From Deinococcus terrestris (GTDB lineage Bacteria; Deinococcota; Deinococci; Deinococcales; Deinococcaceae): a DNA stretch of 64,000 nt. The stretch is from assembly GCF_009377345.1 (NCBI RefSeq), contig NZ_WBSL01000002.1, forward strand, positions 186,001-250,000. Reading direction: 5' to 3'. The position numbers were made by a program, and so were the translations under genes. The notes under the pieces are model-generated. The model saw only the letters and a list, made by a program, of their open reading frames with translations, made no database searches and was not told the DNA's origin. Of the stretch, positions 37,912 to 46,408 are shown piece by piece (position 1 is the stretch's first letter; each line of letters begins with the position of its first letter).

Positions 37912-38145
37912 TCAGCCGTCCTCCAGCACTTCCCGTTGCTGCATCGCGGGCTGCTCGCGTTCGATGGGGCCGTCAAAGGCAGCCAGCGCCTCAAAAGTGG
38001 CCCGGCCATCCTGCCCCTGCACCAACGTGATGATCAGCTTCCGACCCCGCCGCGCGATTCGCCCCTCGTCGTCAGACGGTTGACGCTCTGGCGGATTCCG
38101 GACCTCCTGACTGTTTCCACTCTTGAACGTTCGGTGGCGTGCCAC
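37912..38145 (-). CDS. Orphan VapB/AbrB-type antitoxin-like protein
   Basis: 77 residues from a GTG at 38145 with AGAGGTGA five bases upstream. The N-terminus RTFKSGNSQEVRNP matches the SpoVT/AbrB swapped-hairpin of VapB antitoxins (usual form KSGNSQAVRLP), and the C-terminal REQPAMQQREVLEDG resembles a VapB toxin-binding tail. It lies antisense in the gap between the SMI1 and DUF5682 genes. No VapC/PIN toxin gene is adjacent, so it is an orphan, perhaps part-decayed. Moderate confidence that it is expressed. Confidence 0.6.
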   Translation of the reverse strand: MARHRTFKSGNSQEVRNPPERQPSDDEGRIARRGRKLIITLVQGQDGRATFEALAAFDGPIEREQPAMQQREVLEDG

Positions 38146-38196
38146 AGGTTCACCTCTTGCTGAAATTTATCCATACACCTCTTTCGGAGCGTTGCT

Positions 38197-40431
38197 ATGT
38201 CTGACCTCACCATCTATCCCATTCGCCACCACGGACCCGGTTCGGCGCGCAGCGTGGAAAGGGCGCTGGAGGCCCACCCGCCCGCCACGTTGCTGATCGA
38301 GGGGCCGGTGGACGCCGACGGCCTGCTACCCTTCCTGAACGACCCCGCCCTCACGCCTCCCGTCGCGGTCATGGCGCATGTGCAGGGCCAGCCCGAGCGC
38401 TCGGTGTTCTACCCGCTGGCCGAGTTCAGCCCGGAGTTCGTGGCGATCCGTTGGGCTTTGAAACGCGGCGTTCCCGTGGCCTTCATGGACCTGCCCGCCA
38501 GCGTGACCCTCGCGCAGAAGGAGGAAGGGGACGTTCCAGCCGAAGCCGACCCGGACGCCGAGCCGGTGCCCACCTCTCCCGCCGACGCCGTGCGCACCGA
38601 CCCGCTCGCGCTGCTGGCTGGGGCGGCGGGCTACAGCGACTTCGAGCGCTGGTGGGACGCCCTGGTCGAGTCGCGCGGCGAGGGCGAGGCGGTCTTCGCG
38701 GCGATTGCCGAGGTCATGGCGGCGGTGCGCGAGGATGAGGACGGGCACACCTCGGAGCGCGACCTCATCCGTGAGGCGCAGATGCGCCAGACCATCCGAG
38801 CGGCCCTGGGACGCGGCAGCGTGGCCGTGGTCTGTGGCGCGTGGCATGCCCCGGCCCTCACCCCCGAGGTGCTGGCGCGCGAGGCGAAGGCCGACCCGGC
38901 GCGGGTCAAGAATCTCCCCAAAGCAAAGGTCGCCCTCACCCTCACCCCCTGGACGCACGGACGGCTCACGCAGGCGAGCGGGTACGGGGCGGGCGTCACG
39001 TCGCCGGGCTGGTACGCGCACCTCTACGGCACGCCTGCGCAGGTCACCGAGCGCTGGCTGACCCGCTCGGCACGGCTGCTGCGCGAGCGTGGGCTGGATG
39101 CGTCGAGTGCCCAGGTGATCGACGCAGTGCGCTTGGCTGACGCGCTGGCGACCCTGCGCGGGCGGAGTCTCGCGGGCCTGGACGAGCTGACCGACGCCAC
39201 GCGAGCCGTCTTCGCCTGGGATTCCGACACCCCGCTGCGCCTCCTCTCGGAAGAGCTGTTCGTGGGCGAGGCGCTGGGCACTGTCCCCTCCGGTGTGCCC
39301 GCCGTGCCGCTGGAACAGGACCTGGCCGGAACGCTGGCCCGGCTGCGCCTGAAGCGCGAGGCTGTCACCCGCCAAGTCACCCTCGACCTGCGCGAGGACG
39401 CGGGCCTGGGCCGCTCGCAGCTCTTCCACCGCCTGAACCTGCTCGGCGTGCCGTGGGCGAGGGAGGCGGCCAGCCGGGGCGCGGGCACCTTCAAGGAGGC
39501 GTGGACCCTGCGCTGGGAGCCGGAGTTCAGCGTGCGCCTCGTCGAGGCGAGCCGTCACGGCAACACGCTGGTGCGCGCGGCGAACGCGGCGGCCATCTCC
39601 CAGGCGCGGCAGGCCCCGGACCTGGGCGCCCTCTCGGCATTGCTGGAGGTGACGCGGCTGTGTGGACTGCCGGGCGCCGCCAGCTTCACCCTCGCCCGGC
39701 TGGACGCCCGCGCCGCCGACGCCGACACCGCCGCGCTGCTGCTCTCGCTGCCGCCCCTGGCGCGGCTGGCCCGCTACGGCGACGTGCGGGCGCGCGAGGG
39801 CGACGACCTGCGACCCGTGTTCCGCACCCTGATCGCCCGCGCCGCCGCCGGGCTGCCCAACGCCGCGCACGGGCTGGGCGAGGAGGCTGCCGGAACGCTC
39901 CACGGCCAGATCGTGGGGGCCGACGCGGCGGTGCGCCTCCTCGACGACCCGGAGGCGAGTGGTGAATGGGTGGCGGCCCTGCACGCCTTGGACGCGGAGG
40001 GCACCGCGCCCCTCCTGCGCGGCGACGCCGTGAACCGCCTGCGCGACCGGGGCATCCTCGACGCCGAACAGGTGCAGTCCAGGCTCGCGGCGGCGCTCGC
40101 GCCGGGGGCACCGCCGCTCGACGTGGCCGCGTGGCTGGGCGGCTTCATCGGCGAGGACGGCGGGACGCTGCGGCACGACCCGGCGGCCCTAGCCCTGCTC
40201 GACGCCTGGGTGACGGAACTCGACCCGGACGCCTTCGGCGAGGTGCTGCCCCCCCTGCGCCGCGCCCTCTCGCGCCTGGAACCACATGCCCGCAAGAGGC
40301 TGGGCGAGGAGTTGCGCGGGCTGGAACGCGCCGAACAGGCGGCGCAGGTCAACGGCGACCTAGGGGCGGGCGTGGTGCCCGTCGTGCTGCGGCTGCTGGG
40401 CGTGACGCTGCCTCAAGGAGACGCTCAATGA
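38197..40431 (+). CDS. DUF5682-family protein
   Basis: 744 residues, ATG 38197 preceded by CGGAG. The first domain begins IYPIRHHGPGSARSVERALE and LLIEGPVDADGLLPFL, and later has VAVVCGAWHAPAL, motifs conserved in DUF5682 proteins that are always close to MoxR and vWA genes (E. coli YehM is of similar size). The second half is a long helical-repeat region rich in Ala, Leu and Arg. The conserved His residues at the start suggest a catalytic or metal site, but this is not established. Stop overlaps the vWA start (ATGA), so the two are translated together. Confidence 0.8.
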   Translation: MSDLTIYPIRHHGPGSARSVERALEAHPPATLLIEGPVDADGLLPFLNDPALTPPVAVMAHVQGQPERSVFYPLAEFSPEFVAIRWALKRGVPVAFMDLPASVTLAQKEEGDVPAEADPDAEPVPTSPADAVRTDPLALLAGAAGYSDFERWWDALVESRGEGEAVFAAIAEVMAAVREDEDGHTSERDLIREAQMRQTIRAALGRGSVAVVCGAWHAPALTPEVLAREAKADPARVKNLPKAKVALTLTPWTHGRLTQASGYGAGVTSPGWYAHLYGTPAQVTERWLTRSARLLRERGLDASSAQVIDAVRLADALATLRGRSLAGLDELTDATRAVFAWDSDTPLRLLSEELFVGEALGTVPSGVPAVPLEQDLAGTLARLRLKREAVTRQVTLDLREDAGLGRSQLFHRLNLLGVPWAREAASRGAGTFKEAWTLRWEPEFSVRLVEASRHGNTLVRAANAAAISQARQAPDLGALSALLEVTRLCGLPGAASFTLARLDARAADADTAALLLSLPPLARLARYGDVRAREGDDLRPVFRTLIARAAAGLPNAAHGLGEEAAGTLHGQIVGADAAVRLLDDPEASGEWVAALHALDAEGTAPLLRGDAVNRLRDRGILDAEQVQSRLAAALAPGAPPLDVAAWLGGFIGEDGGTLRHDPAALALLDAWVTELDPDAFGEVLPPLRRALSRLEPHARKRLGEELRGLERAEQAAQVNGDLGAGVVPVVLRLLGVTLPQGDAQ

Positions 40432-41696
40432 CTGAACCCGCTCCCCAGAACCTGACTCCCGAGCAAGAACGCCTGCGCCGCTGGCGCCTCCTCCTGGGCG
40501 GCGAGACCGCGAAAGGCGAGAGCGCCGACGGCATCGGCTGCGAGCTGGGCGAGCACGACCGCCGCCTCGACGCGGCGCTGGCCTCGCTGTACGACGGCGC
40601 ACCCTTCACCCTGCAAACCGGGAGGCCGCAGGGGGGCCGCAAGTCGCACCGCAACGTGGGCTTCGGCAAGAGCGCCCCGGCGGTGGCGGCGTGGCTGGGC
40701 GAGGTCCGCGACCTCTTCCCGCAGTCGGCAGTCCAGGTCATGCAGGGGGACGCGGTGGAGCGGCTCAACCTGAAAACCCTGCTGCTCGAACCCGAGCTGA
40801 TGGAGCACCTGCAACCCGACGTGCACATGGCCGCCACCCTGATCAGCCTCAAGGACGCCATGCCGGACCAGGCCAAGGCGCTGGCGCGGCAGGTGGTGGC
40901 GCGGGTGGTGGACGACCTGCAGGCCCGCCTCGCCGAGCCGCTGCGCAGCGCCGTGACGGGCAGCCTCAACCGCTCGCAGCGCAACCTGCGCCCCCGCCAG
41001 AACGAGGTGGACTGGGGCCGCACCCTCCTTAGAAATCTACGGACCTACGACCCCAAGCGCCGCAGCGTGATTCCCGAGCGGCTGGTGGGGTACGGACGCG
41101 CCCGGCGGCAACTCAAGGCCGTGACCCTCTGCGTGGACCAGTCGGGGAGCATGGCATCCAGCGTGGTTTACGCGGGCATCTTCGGCGCGGTGCTGGCGAG
41201 CCTCCCGGCCCTGAAGACGAACGTGGTCGTGTACGACACGGCGGTCGTGGACCTGACCGAGCACCTCGCCGACCCGGTGGATGTGCTGTTCGGCGTGCAG
41301 CTCGGCGGGGGGAACGACACGCCGCTGGCCCTGCGCTACTGCCGGGGCCTGCTCACCAACCCCGAGGAGCACACCTTCGTCCTGATCTCCGACCTGTACG
41401 AGGGCTCGGGCAGCGCCGAGATGATCCGCCGCCTGAACGAATTTCGCGAGATGGGAGCCCGTGTGATCGTGCTGCTGGCCCTCGACGACGACGGGAGGCC
41501 GAGCTACGACCACGACAACGCGGCGAAGCTGGCCGCTTTGGGCATTCCGGTCTTCGCCTGCACGCCGGACTACTTCCCCGAGCTGATGGCGACTGCGCTG
41601 GGGGGAGCCGACATCGGGGCCTGGGCGGCCTCGCGCGGCATCGTGACGGCGCGGGCGGGGGCCGAAACCGGGGGAAGTCCGGGCAGGGGGGCGTGA
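40428..41696 (+). CDS. vWA-domain protein, last gene of the MoxR-vWA operon
   Basis: 422 residues from the ATG at 40428. Residues 1-230 are helical; the vWA domain follows with an intact MIDAS: Asp237 in CVDQSGSMASS, the Thr of GGGNDTPLAL and the Asp of VLISDLYEGSG. Such metal-ion adhesion sites bind partners under the control of MoxR ATPases. Resembles E. coli YehP and CoxE-like proteins. The operon ends here; decayed genes follow. Confidence 0.9.
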   Translation: MTEPAPQNLTPEQERLRRWRLLLGGETAKGESADGIGCELGEHDRRLDAALASLYDGAPFTLQTGRPQGGRKSHRNVGFGKSAPAVAAWLGEVRDLFPQSAVQVMQGDAVERLNLKTLLLEPELMEHLQPDVHMAATLISLKDAMPDQAKALARQVVARVVDDLQARLAEPLRSAVTGSLNRSQRNLRPRQNEVDWGRTLLRNLRTYDPKRRSVIPERLVGYGRARRQLKAVTLCVDQSGSMASSVVYAGIFGAVLASLPALKTNVVVYDTAVVDLTEHLADPVDVLFGVQLGGGNDTPLALRYCRGLLTNPEEHTFVLISDLYEGSGSAEMIRRLNEFREMGARVIVLLALDDDGRPSYDHDNAAKLAALGIPVFACTPDYFPELMATALGGADIGAWAASRGIVTARAGAETGGSPGRGA

Positions 41697-41755
41697 CATC
41701 TATCTGTGCGGCGATGGGTGGTGGGGCCACGCTGGTTGGTCCGGTGGGCGGGAGC

Positions 41756-42420
41756 CTGAGCATCTGGGACCGATACCGGCAACGCGCAACCGACCAAGAC
41801 GAACGGCGGCTGAAGTTGCACTTGGCAGAACTCATGTTCCTGCGGGCCGCTTAGGCTCATATCCAGCTGCCTTCCGAGCAACAGGCCCTCTTCGAGCGGT
41901 GGAAGGAAGCAGTACCTCGCGCGGAACAACGGGTGGCGGGAGAGGCTGCTGAACCGGGGCACCGCGACCGAGCGGGAGTACGAGGCGGTCTTCCGGGAGC
42001 TGGGGCTCCATGACGGCGGCATTCCTTCCGGGGACCAGCGGGAAATGCTGAGGGCGCTGGGACAGCTCACGCTCCACCGTGAATCTCCCGAGTTTCGCAT
42101 CATCGGCCAATGCGAACTGGGAGACCGCCCCAGAGCCGAGCGCCACTACCGGCGGACCCGCACGCTGCTGGAAGGCCTCCCGGATTCTCCCACGGCACGC
42201 TGACTCCGCCAGCGTCTGCTGCTCGACCTCGACCGCGTTCGTGACGATGACGACCTCAATGCGGTCCTTGAGCACCATCAAGTCATGCTGGAGCTCCCGG
42301 CCTGGTATTCCCACCCAGTGACCGACGCCCTGATGCGCAGTGCGGCGGCCCTCGTGAGTCAGGAAGCGCACGCGCAGCAGATCTCAGCAAATCGGACGGC
42401 CAGGTGCCGAGACGAGTCTC
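41756..42420 (+). pseudogene. Decayed helical gene of unknown family
   Basis: A coding trace runs through the region in pieces: DERRLKLHLAELMFLRAA ends at a TAG, AHIQLPSEQQALFERWKEA continues, a frameshift leads to LARNNGWRERLLNRGTATER and LHRESPEFRIIGQCELGDR, an in-frame TGA follows at about 42201, and LRQRLLLDLDRVRDDDDLNA continues to about 42360. Two stops and a frameshift make it a pseudogene. No family recognised. Confidence 0.5.
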
Positions 42421-42436
42421 AGAAGCCGCCACCGGT

Positions 42437-43120
42437 TCAGGACTGCCACCACGTCAAAGTGTTGCCGTCCCGCACTAGCAGGCGGTTATCCGGGGCGAAT
42501 GCTGCAACGGGGTAGCGCAGGTCCCGACCGCAGCCCCCCTGCCGGTTAAGCCCACCCGCGAGGCCCTTCGGCGTGGGGAGCCGCTTGCCCGCCTGCAAGT
42601 CCACCAGCGCGTAGCCGTACAGCGCCCAGCCGCATGCGTCCCCATGCGTCCCCACTTCCCTCACACAGCAGCGCGGGGGCGGCGTCGTCCTCGCGGTCGG
42701 GCGTTGCGGTGAGAGGATACGGGTGCAGTTCGACCGGGAGGCCGTGGCGGGCGGCCCGCCGGACCAGCCACTCGCCCTCCACCAGCGGTTCGGGCAGGTC
42801 CAGCACCCAGAAGCGCAGGGGCGGCCCCCTGTAGGCGGCCTGCCAGAGCAAGGCGGCGGCGCGGTCCTCCGAGCAGTGGGCAGGAAGATCAGTCCTGCCA
42901 GGCCGCTGTCCTTGGGCAGGCTAACCTCGAGAAGGTGGTCCAGCAGCCCCGGCACGTCGAGGGGCGCCGGCCGTGATCGCCACCCTGCGGCGCGCTTGGC
43001 AGGCGTGGAGCGCGGGCGGCTGAGGGGGGACGCTGCTGCTCGCCAGGGCGTCCTGGCCGCCAGCAGCGTGATGAACCTCTCCCCTCCCTGGCGGCCTTCG
43101 AGGCGGCCGTCCTGCTGACA
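42437..43120 (-). pseudogene. Decayed gene with several frameshifts
   Basis: Minus-strand coding pieces lie in different frames: LLDHLLEVSLPKDSGLAGLI, then LRFWVLDLPEPLVEGEWLVR with HGLPVELHPYPLTATPDRED, then WALYGYALVDLQAGKRLP and RDLRYPVAAFAPDNRLLVRD ending at the TGA at 42437. At least two frameshifts separate them. The product is unknown. The 150 bases up to 43273 hold no gene I can support. Confidence 0.5.
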
Positions 43121-43273
43121 CCATGTCCGAAGGACTATTCCGTTCCCACGAGCTGGCCCTCCCGCTGGGAGTCCGCTCCATCCTTGCCGATGGTCGTCCA
43201 AGTCGACGACAGGGCATTCCTTATCTGTGCCGGCTCCACGGCTCTTCGGTGGCGACCTCCGCGCCCGGCCTCG

Positions 43274-44317
43274 TCACCCTGCTGATGGGCTGGGTGCCAG
43301 GATCGGCGGGTGAAGCTGCAATCCACGCCGCAACGCGTCGAGGCTCCGTTCCAGGAACAGGCCCGATACCGACGCACCCGGCATGAACAGTTCACTCGCG
43401 TGATAGGCGCCGTCCACCTCGAAGAACTCGCACGGCACCCCCGCCTCCACGAGGCGGCGCGCGTACTCCCGGTCCTCCAGGTAAAACAGATCCAGGGTGC
43501 CCACTCCGATCCACGCGGGCGCAAGACCCGAGAGGTCTTCCCGGCGGGCGGGCGCCGCATACGCGGGCGCGTCCTCCAGGCGGGGCGCGTGCCCCAGGTA
43601 GGCTGTCCAACCCAACCGGTTCGAGCCGGGCGTCCACACAAATTCCCCCCGGCCCCCGTGATCGGTTCGCAGCACCGTCCGGTCGTCCAGCATGGGGTAC
43701 AGCAGCAGCTGGAAGGCCACGGACACCTCCCCACGGTCGTGCGCGAGCTGCGCGAGCCCTGCTGCGAGCCCCGCCCCGGCGCTGTCCCCCGCCACGGCAA
43801 TCCGCTCAGGGTCGACGCCGAGTTCCGCAGCGTGGGCGTGAAGCCACTTCAATGCGGCGTAGCAGTCCTCCAGCGGCCCCGGAAAGGGCGTCTTGGGCGC
43901 GAGGCGGTAGTCCACGTTCACCACGAGCAGCCCCAGCTCGTTCGCGAAGCGCGTGCACTGCCGGTGGTACGCGTCCGCCGAACCCGTGATGAACCCCCCG
44001 CCGTGGAGGTACAGCAGGGCCGCCGGGTTCCTTTGGCCGTTCTGGGGACGGTACAGCAGCACCGTCACGTCGGGCGCCCCCGCCGGACCGGGCACGTCGC
44101 GCCGCTCGAAGTGCACGTCTGCCGGGTCGGACACGCGGCGCGGAACACGGCTGAGCGCCGAGACGACCGGCCCACTGAAGGCCGGGTGACGCAGGCGCAG
44201 CAGTGGGGACCGCAGTTCGGGATGTAGCCGGACGTATGACGCGGCGCGCCTTGAATACATCCACGCGCCCAGCGCACCGAGCGCCACGCCGAGCCCCAGC
44301 CGTCTTGTGGTGTTCAT
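43274..44317 (-). CDS. Alpha/beta-hydrolase esterase, hormone-sensitive-lipase family
   Basis: 347 residues, ATG 44317. An N-terminal hydrophobic stretch (LGVALGALGAWMY) could anchor it. The HSL-family oxyanion motif HGGG is at 105-108, the nucleophile Ser179 in GDSAG, with Asp276 (GTLDLF) and His306 (DGAYHAS) completing the triad. It hydrolyses short-chain esters. Likely co-transcribed with the SDR gene just upstream on the same strand, which is divergent from the XRE regulator. Confidence 0.92.
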   Translation of the reverse strand: MNTTRRLGLGVALGALGAWMYSRRAASYVRLHPELRSPLLRLRHPAFSGPVVSALSRVPRRVSDPADVHFERRDVPGPAGAPDVTVLLYRPQNGQRNPAALLYLHGGGFITGSADAYHRQCTRFANELGLLVVNVDYRLAPKTPFPGPLEDCYAALKWLHAHAAELGVDPERIAVAGDSAGAGLAAGLAQLAHDRGEVSVAFQLLLYPMLDDRTVLRTDHGGRGEFVWTPGSNRLGWTAYLGHAPRLEDAPAYAAPARREDLSGLAPAWIGVGTLDLFYLEDREYARRLVEAGVPCEFFEVDGAYHASELFMPGASVSGLFLERSLDALRRGLQLHPPILAPSPSAG

Positions 44318-44338
44318 CCTTCCTCCTGGGCGTGCTGG

Positions 44339-45355
44339 CTACTGGACGGACCAGCCGCCATCGGACGGCAAGACCGCCCCGTTGATGTTGACACCGTCGT
44401 CGCTCAGCAGGAACGTGATGCTCGCCGCGAGATGCTCCGGCAGCGCCACCGGCGGGATGAGCGCGAGGAACGGCCCGAGCCGCTGCTGCCCCAGCGGGGA
44501 CGCGAAGTTGGCGGTTATGCCCGTCGCGACGCCGCCCGGCGCGACGGCATTCACACGGACGCCGCTCGGACCGTACATGAACGCCGCGCTGCGGGTCATG
44601 CCGACCACCGCGTGCTTCGACGTCGTGTAGGCCAGTCCCGCAGCGGAGCCGCGCAGCGACGCTTCCGACGCGACATTCACGACCGACCCGCCTCCCGCTG
44701 CGAGCATCAGGGGAAGGGCCGCGCGTGTCAGGCGGAATGGGCCGTCCACGTTCACGGCCATCACCCGCGACCACACCGCGTCACTGACCTCGTGCAGGGG
44801 CGTCATGTCGTCCGTGATGCCCGCGACGTTCGCGAGCCCGTCCAGTCGGTCCCCAGCAGCAGCGACGATGGCCTCAATGTCCGCCTGCTTCGTGACGTCC
44901 GCGACGATGGGGACAATATCGAGCGAAGCGTGCTCAGCCCTGAATGCCTCGAGACGGTCTCCGGAGAGGTCCGCAGCGATGACGCGTCCACCCTCGCGGG
45001 CGATGCGGGAGGCGACAGCGCGTCCGATGCCGCTCGCGGCGCCCGTCACGATGACGGTCCGGCCCCCGAAGCGGCCGGGCGTGATGCGTTCCGTCCAGCC
45101 CTGCGGGGAGCTTACCTCGTCGGGCAGGACGCCGCCGTTGGCGCGCCGCACGAGGTCGTCGATGACCGCCTGACTCATCTGGCCGCCACTGAGGGTGACG
45201 AGCTGCGCGAGGGGAAGGTTGCGGATGGGTGTGAAGACGCTGGCGTCCTGCCCGCCCTGCGCAAGCATCTCGCGCAGGAGCGGCCCGCCGACGGGATGGT
45301 CGAGCCACGTGCCGATAGAGGCGTTCGCGGTGATGGGCGTGGGATCGTTCGTCAT
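44339..45355 (-). CDS. Short-chain dehydrogenase/reductase with N-terminal extension
   Basis: 338 residues, ATG 45355. From about residue 95 it is a classical SDR: TVIVTGAASGIGRAVASRIA, the NVAG segment, and the YTTSKHAVVG active site, ending GAVLPSDGGWSVQ. The first 90 residues (HPVGGPLLREMLAQGGQDAS...) form an extra helical domain not seen in ordinary SDRs. NAD(P)-dependent oxidoreductase of unknown substrate; divergent from an XRE/MmyB regulator that probably controls it. Confidence 0.9.
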   Translation of the reverse strand: MTNDPTPITANASIGTWLDHPVGGPLLREMLAQGGQDASVFTPIRNLPLAQLVTLSGGQMSQAVIDDLVRRANGGVLPDEVSSPQGWTERITPGRFGGRTVIVTGAASGIGRAVASRIAREGGRVIAADLSGDRLEAFRAEHASLDIVPIVADVTKQADIEAIVAAAGDRLDGLANVAGITDDMTPLHEVSDAVWSRVMAVNVDGPFRLTRAALPLMLAAGGGSVVNVASEASLRGSAAGLAYTTSKHAVVGMTRSAAFMYGPSGVRVNAVAPGGVATGITANFASPLGQQRLGPFLALIPPVALPEHLAASITFLLSDDGVNINGAVLPSDGGWSVQ

Positions 45356-45444
45356 GGAAGTCCTTTCCGCGCGACTCCGGGGGGTCGCGGCATGCCCTCA
45401 CCATCGCGTGCGGCGCGGACCAGAACCAGTCAAGGGATTATCCT

Positions 45445-46296
45445 ATGAGTCACGCTGACAGGCTGAAGGGAGGCAAGGTGGCCGAAGCGAGACGAAGGGA
45501 ACTCGGGGCGTTTTTGCAGGAGAAGCGTCGGTCGCTGCGTCCCGAATCGGTCGGTCTGCCGCCCGGGACACGTCGCCGCACGCCCGGTCTGCGGCGGGAG
45601 GAGGTCGCGCTGCTCGCCGATGTCAGCGTGTCGTGGTACACGTGGCTGGAGCAGGGCCGGGACATTCACCCTTCAGTGGGGACCCTGACGCGCGTCCTGG
45701 ACGCGCTGCGCTGCACGTCCGAGGAGGGTGCGTATGTGCGGGGCCTGCTGAGCGGCGTGGCCTCACCCCCCGGGGACACCTGGGATCCGGCCCTTCAGCA
45801 GGTGCTTGGCGCGTTCCTGCCCGCCCCGGCGGTGCTGCTCGACCGACACTGGCGGCCCGTCGCCGTCAACGACGCCGCGCGTTACCTGGACCGTGGCGGA
45901 CGGGCGGACGTGCTGGACGGTCGGTCGCTGCTGGAGCTGATGTTCCTTGACGAGGCTGTCCGCGCGAGCGTCGTGAACTGGGAGGAGGAGGCGCGGGCGC
46001 TCGTGGCGGCGTTCCGGCTGGACAGCAGCCGGTACCCGGACGACGGGTGGTTCGCACGGCAGGTAGCGGCGCTGAGCGAGGCCAGCGCGGAGTTCACGCG
46101 CCTGTGGGCGGAGCGGCAGGTGCGGGCGCACGGATCGGCGCGGACGGTGATGCGGCACCCGGAGGTTGGGGAACTGGTGTTGAACGCGTCGTGGTTGCAG
46201 GTAATGGGGGCGCCACACCTGAAACTGCTGGTGTACACCGTGGAGCCAGGGTCACCGACGGCTGCAGTGTTTGCGCGATTGGCTTCTGAGCGTTGA
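45445..46296 (+). CDS. XRE-family regulator with MmyB-like ligand-binding domain
   Basis: 283 residues, ATG 45445 with AAGGG eight bases upstream. N-terminal HTH (RRTPGLRREEVALLADVSVS then WYTWLEQGRD) and a C-terminal MmyB-like PAS-type domain (ALQQVLGAFLPAPAVLLDRHW, WRPVAVNDAARYL). In Actinobacteria and Deinococcus such regulators are commonly divergent from an SDR, as here. Likely represses the SDR-esterase pair through the 89-bp gap. Confidence 0.9.
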   Translation: MSHADRLKGGKVAEARRRELGAFLQEKRRSLRPESVGLPPGTRRRTPGLRREEVALLADVSVSWYTWLEQGRDIHPSVGTLTRVLDALRCTSEEGAYVRGLLSGVASPPGDTWDPALQQVLGAFLPAPAVLLDRHWRPVAVNDAARYLDRGGRADVLDGRSLLELMFLDEAVRASVVNWEEEARALVAAFRLDSSRYPDDGWFARQVAALSEASAEFTRLWAERQVRAHGSARTVMRHPEVGELVLNASWLQVMGAPHLKLLVYTVEPGSPTAAVFARLASER

Positions 46297-46408
46297 GAGG
46301 GGCGGTGTGGGCGGCCGCAGACCTCCCCCCTCCCCTACCCCCGCCAACTGAAGCTGATCGTCTACCTCGCGTATATGCTGCCAGCCAGCGCCGCTTCATA
46401 ATCGGTCA

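Noticed and set aside
37912..38145. Complete VapBC toxin-antitoxin module
   Set aside because: Only an antitoxin-like gene is present; no PIN-domain frame exists on either strand next to it.
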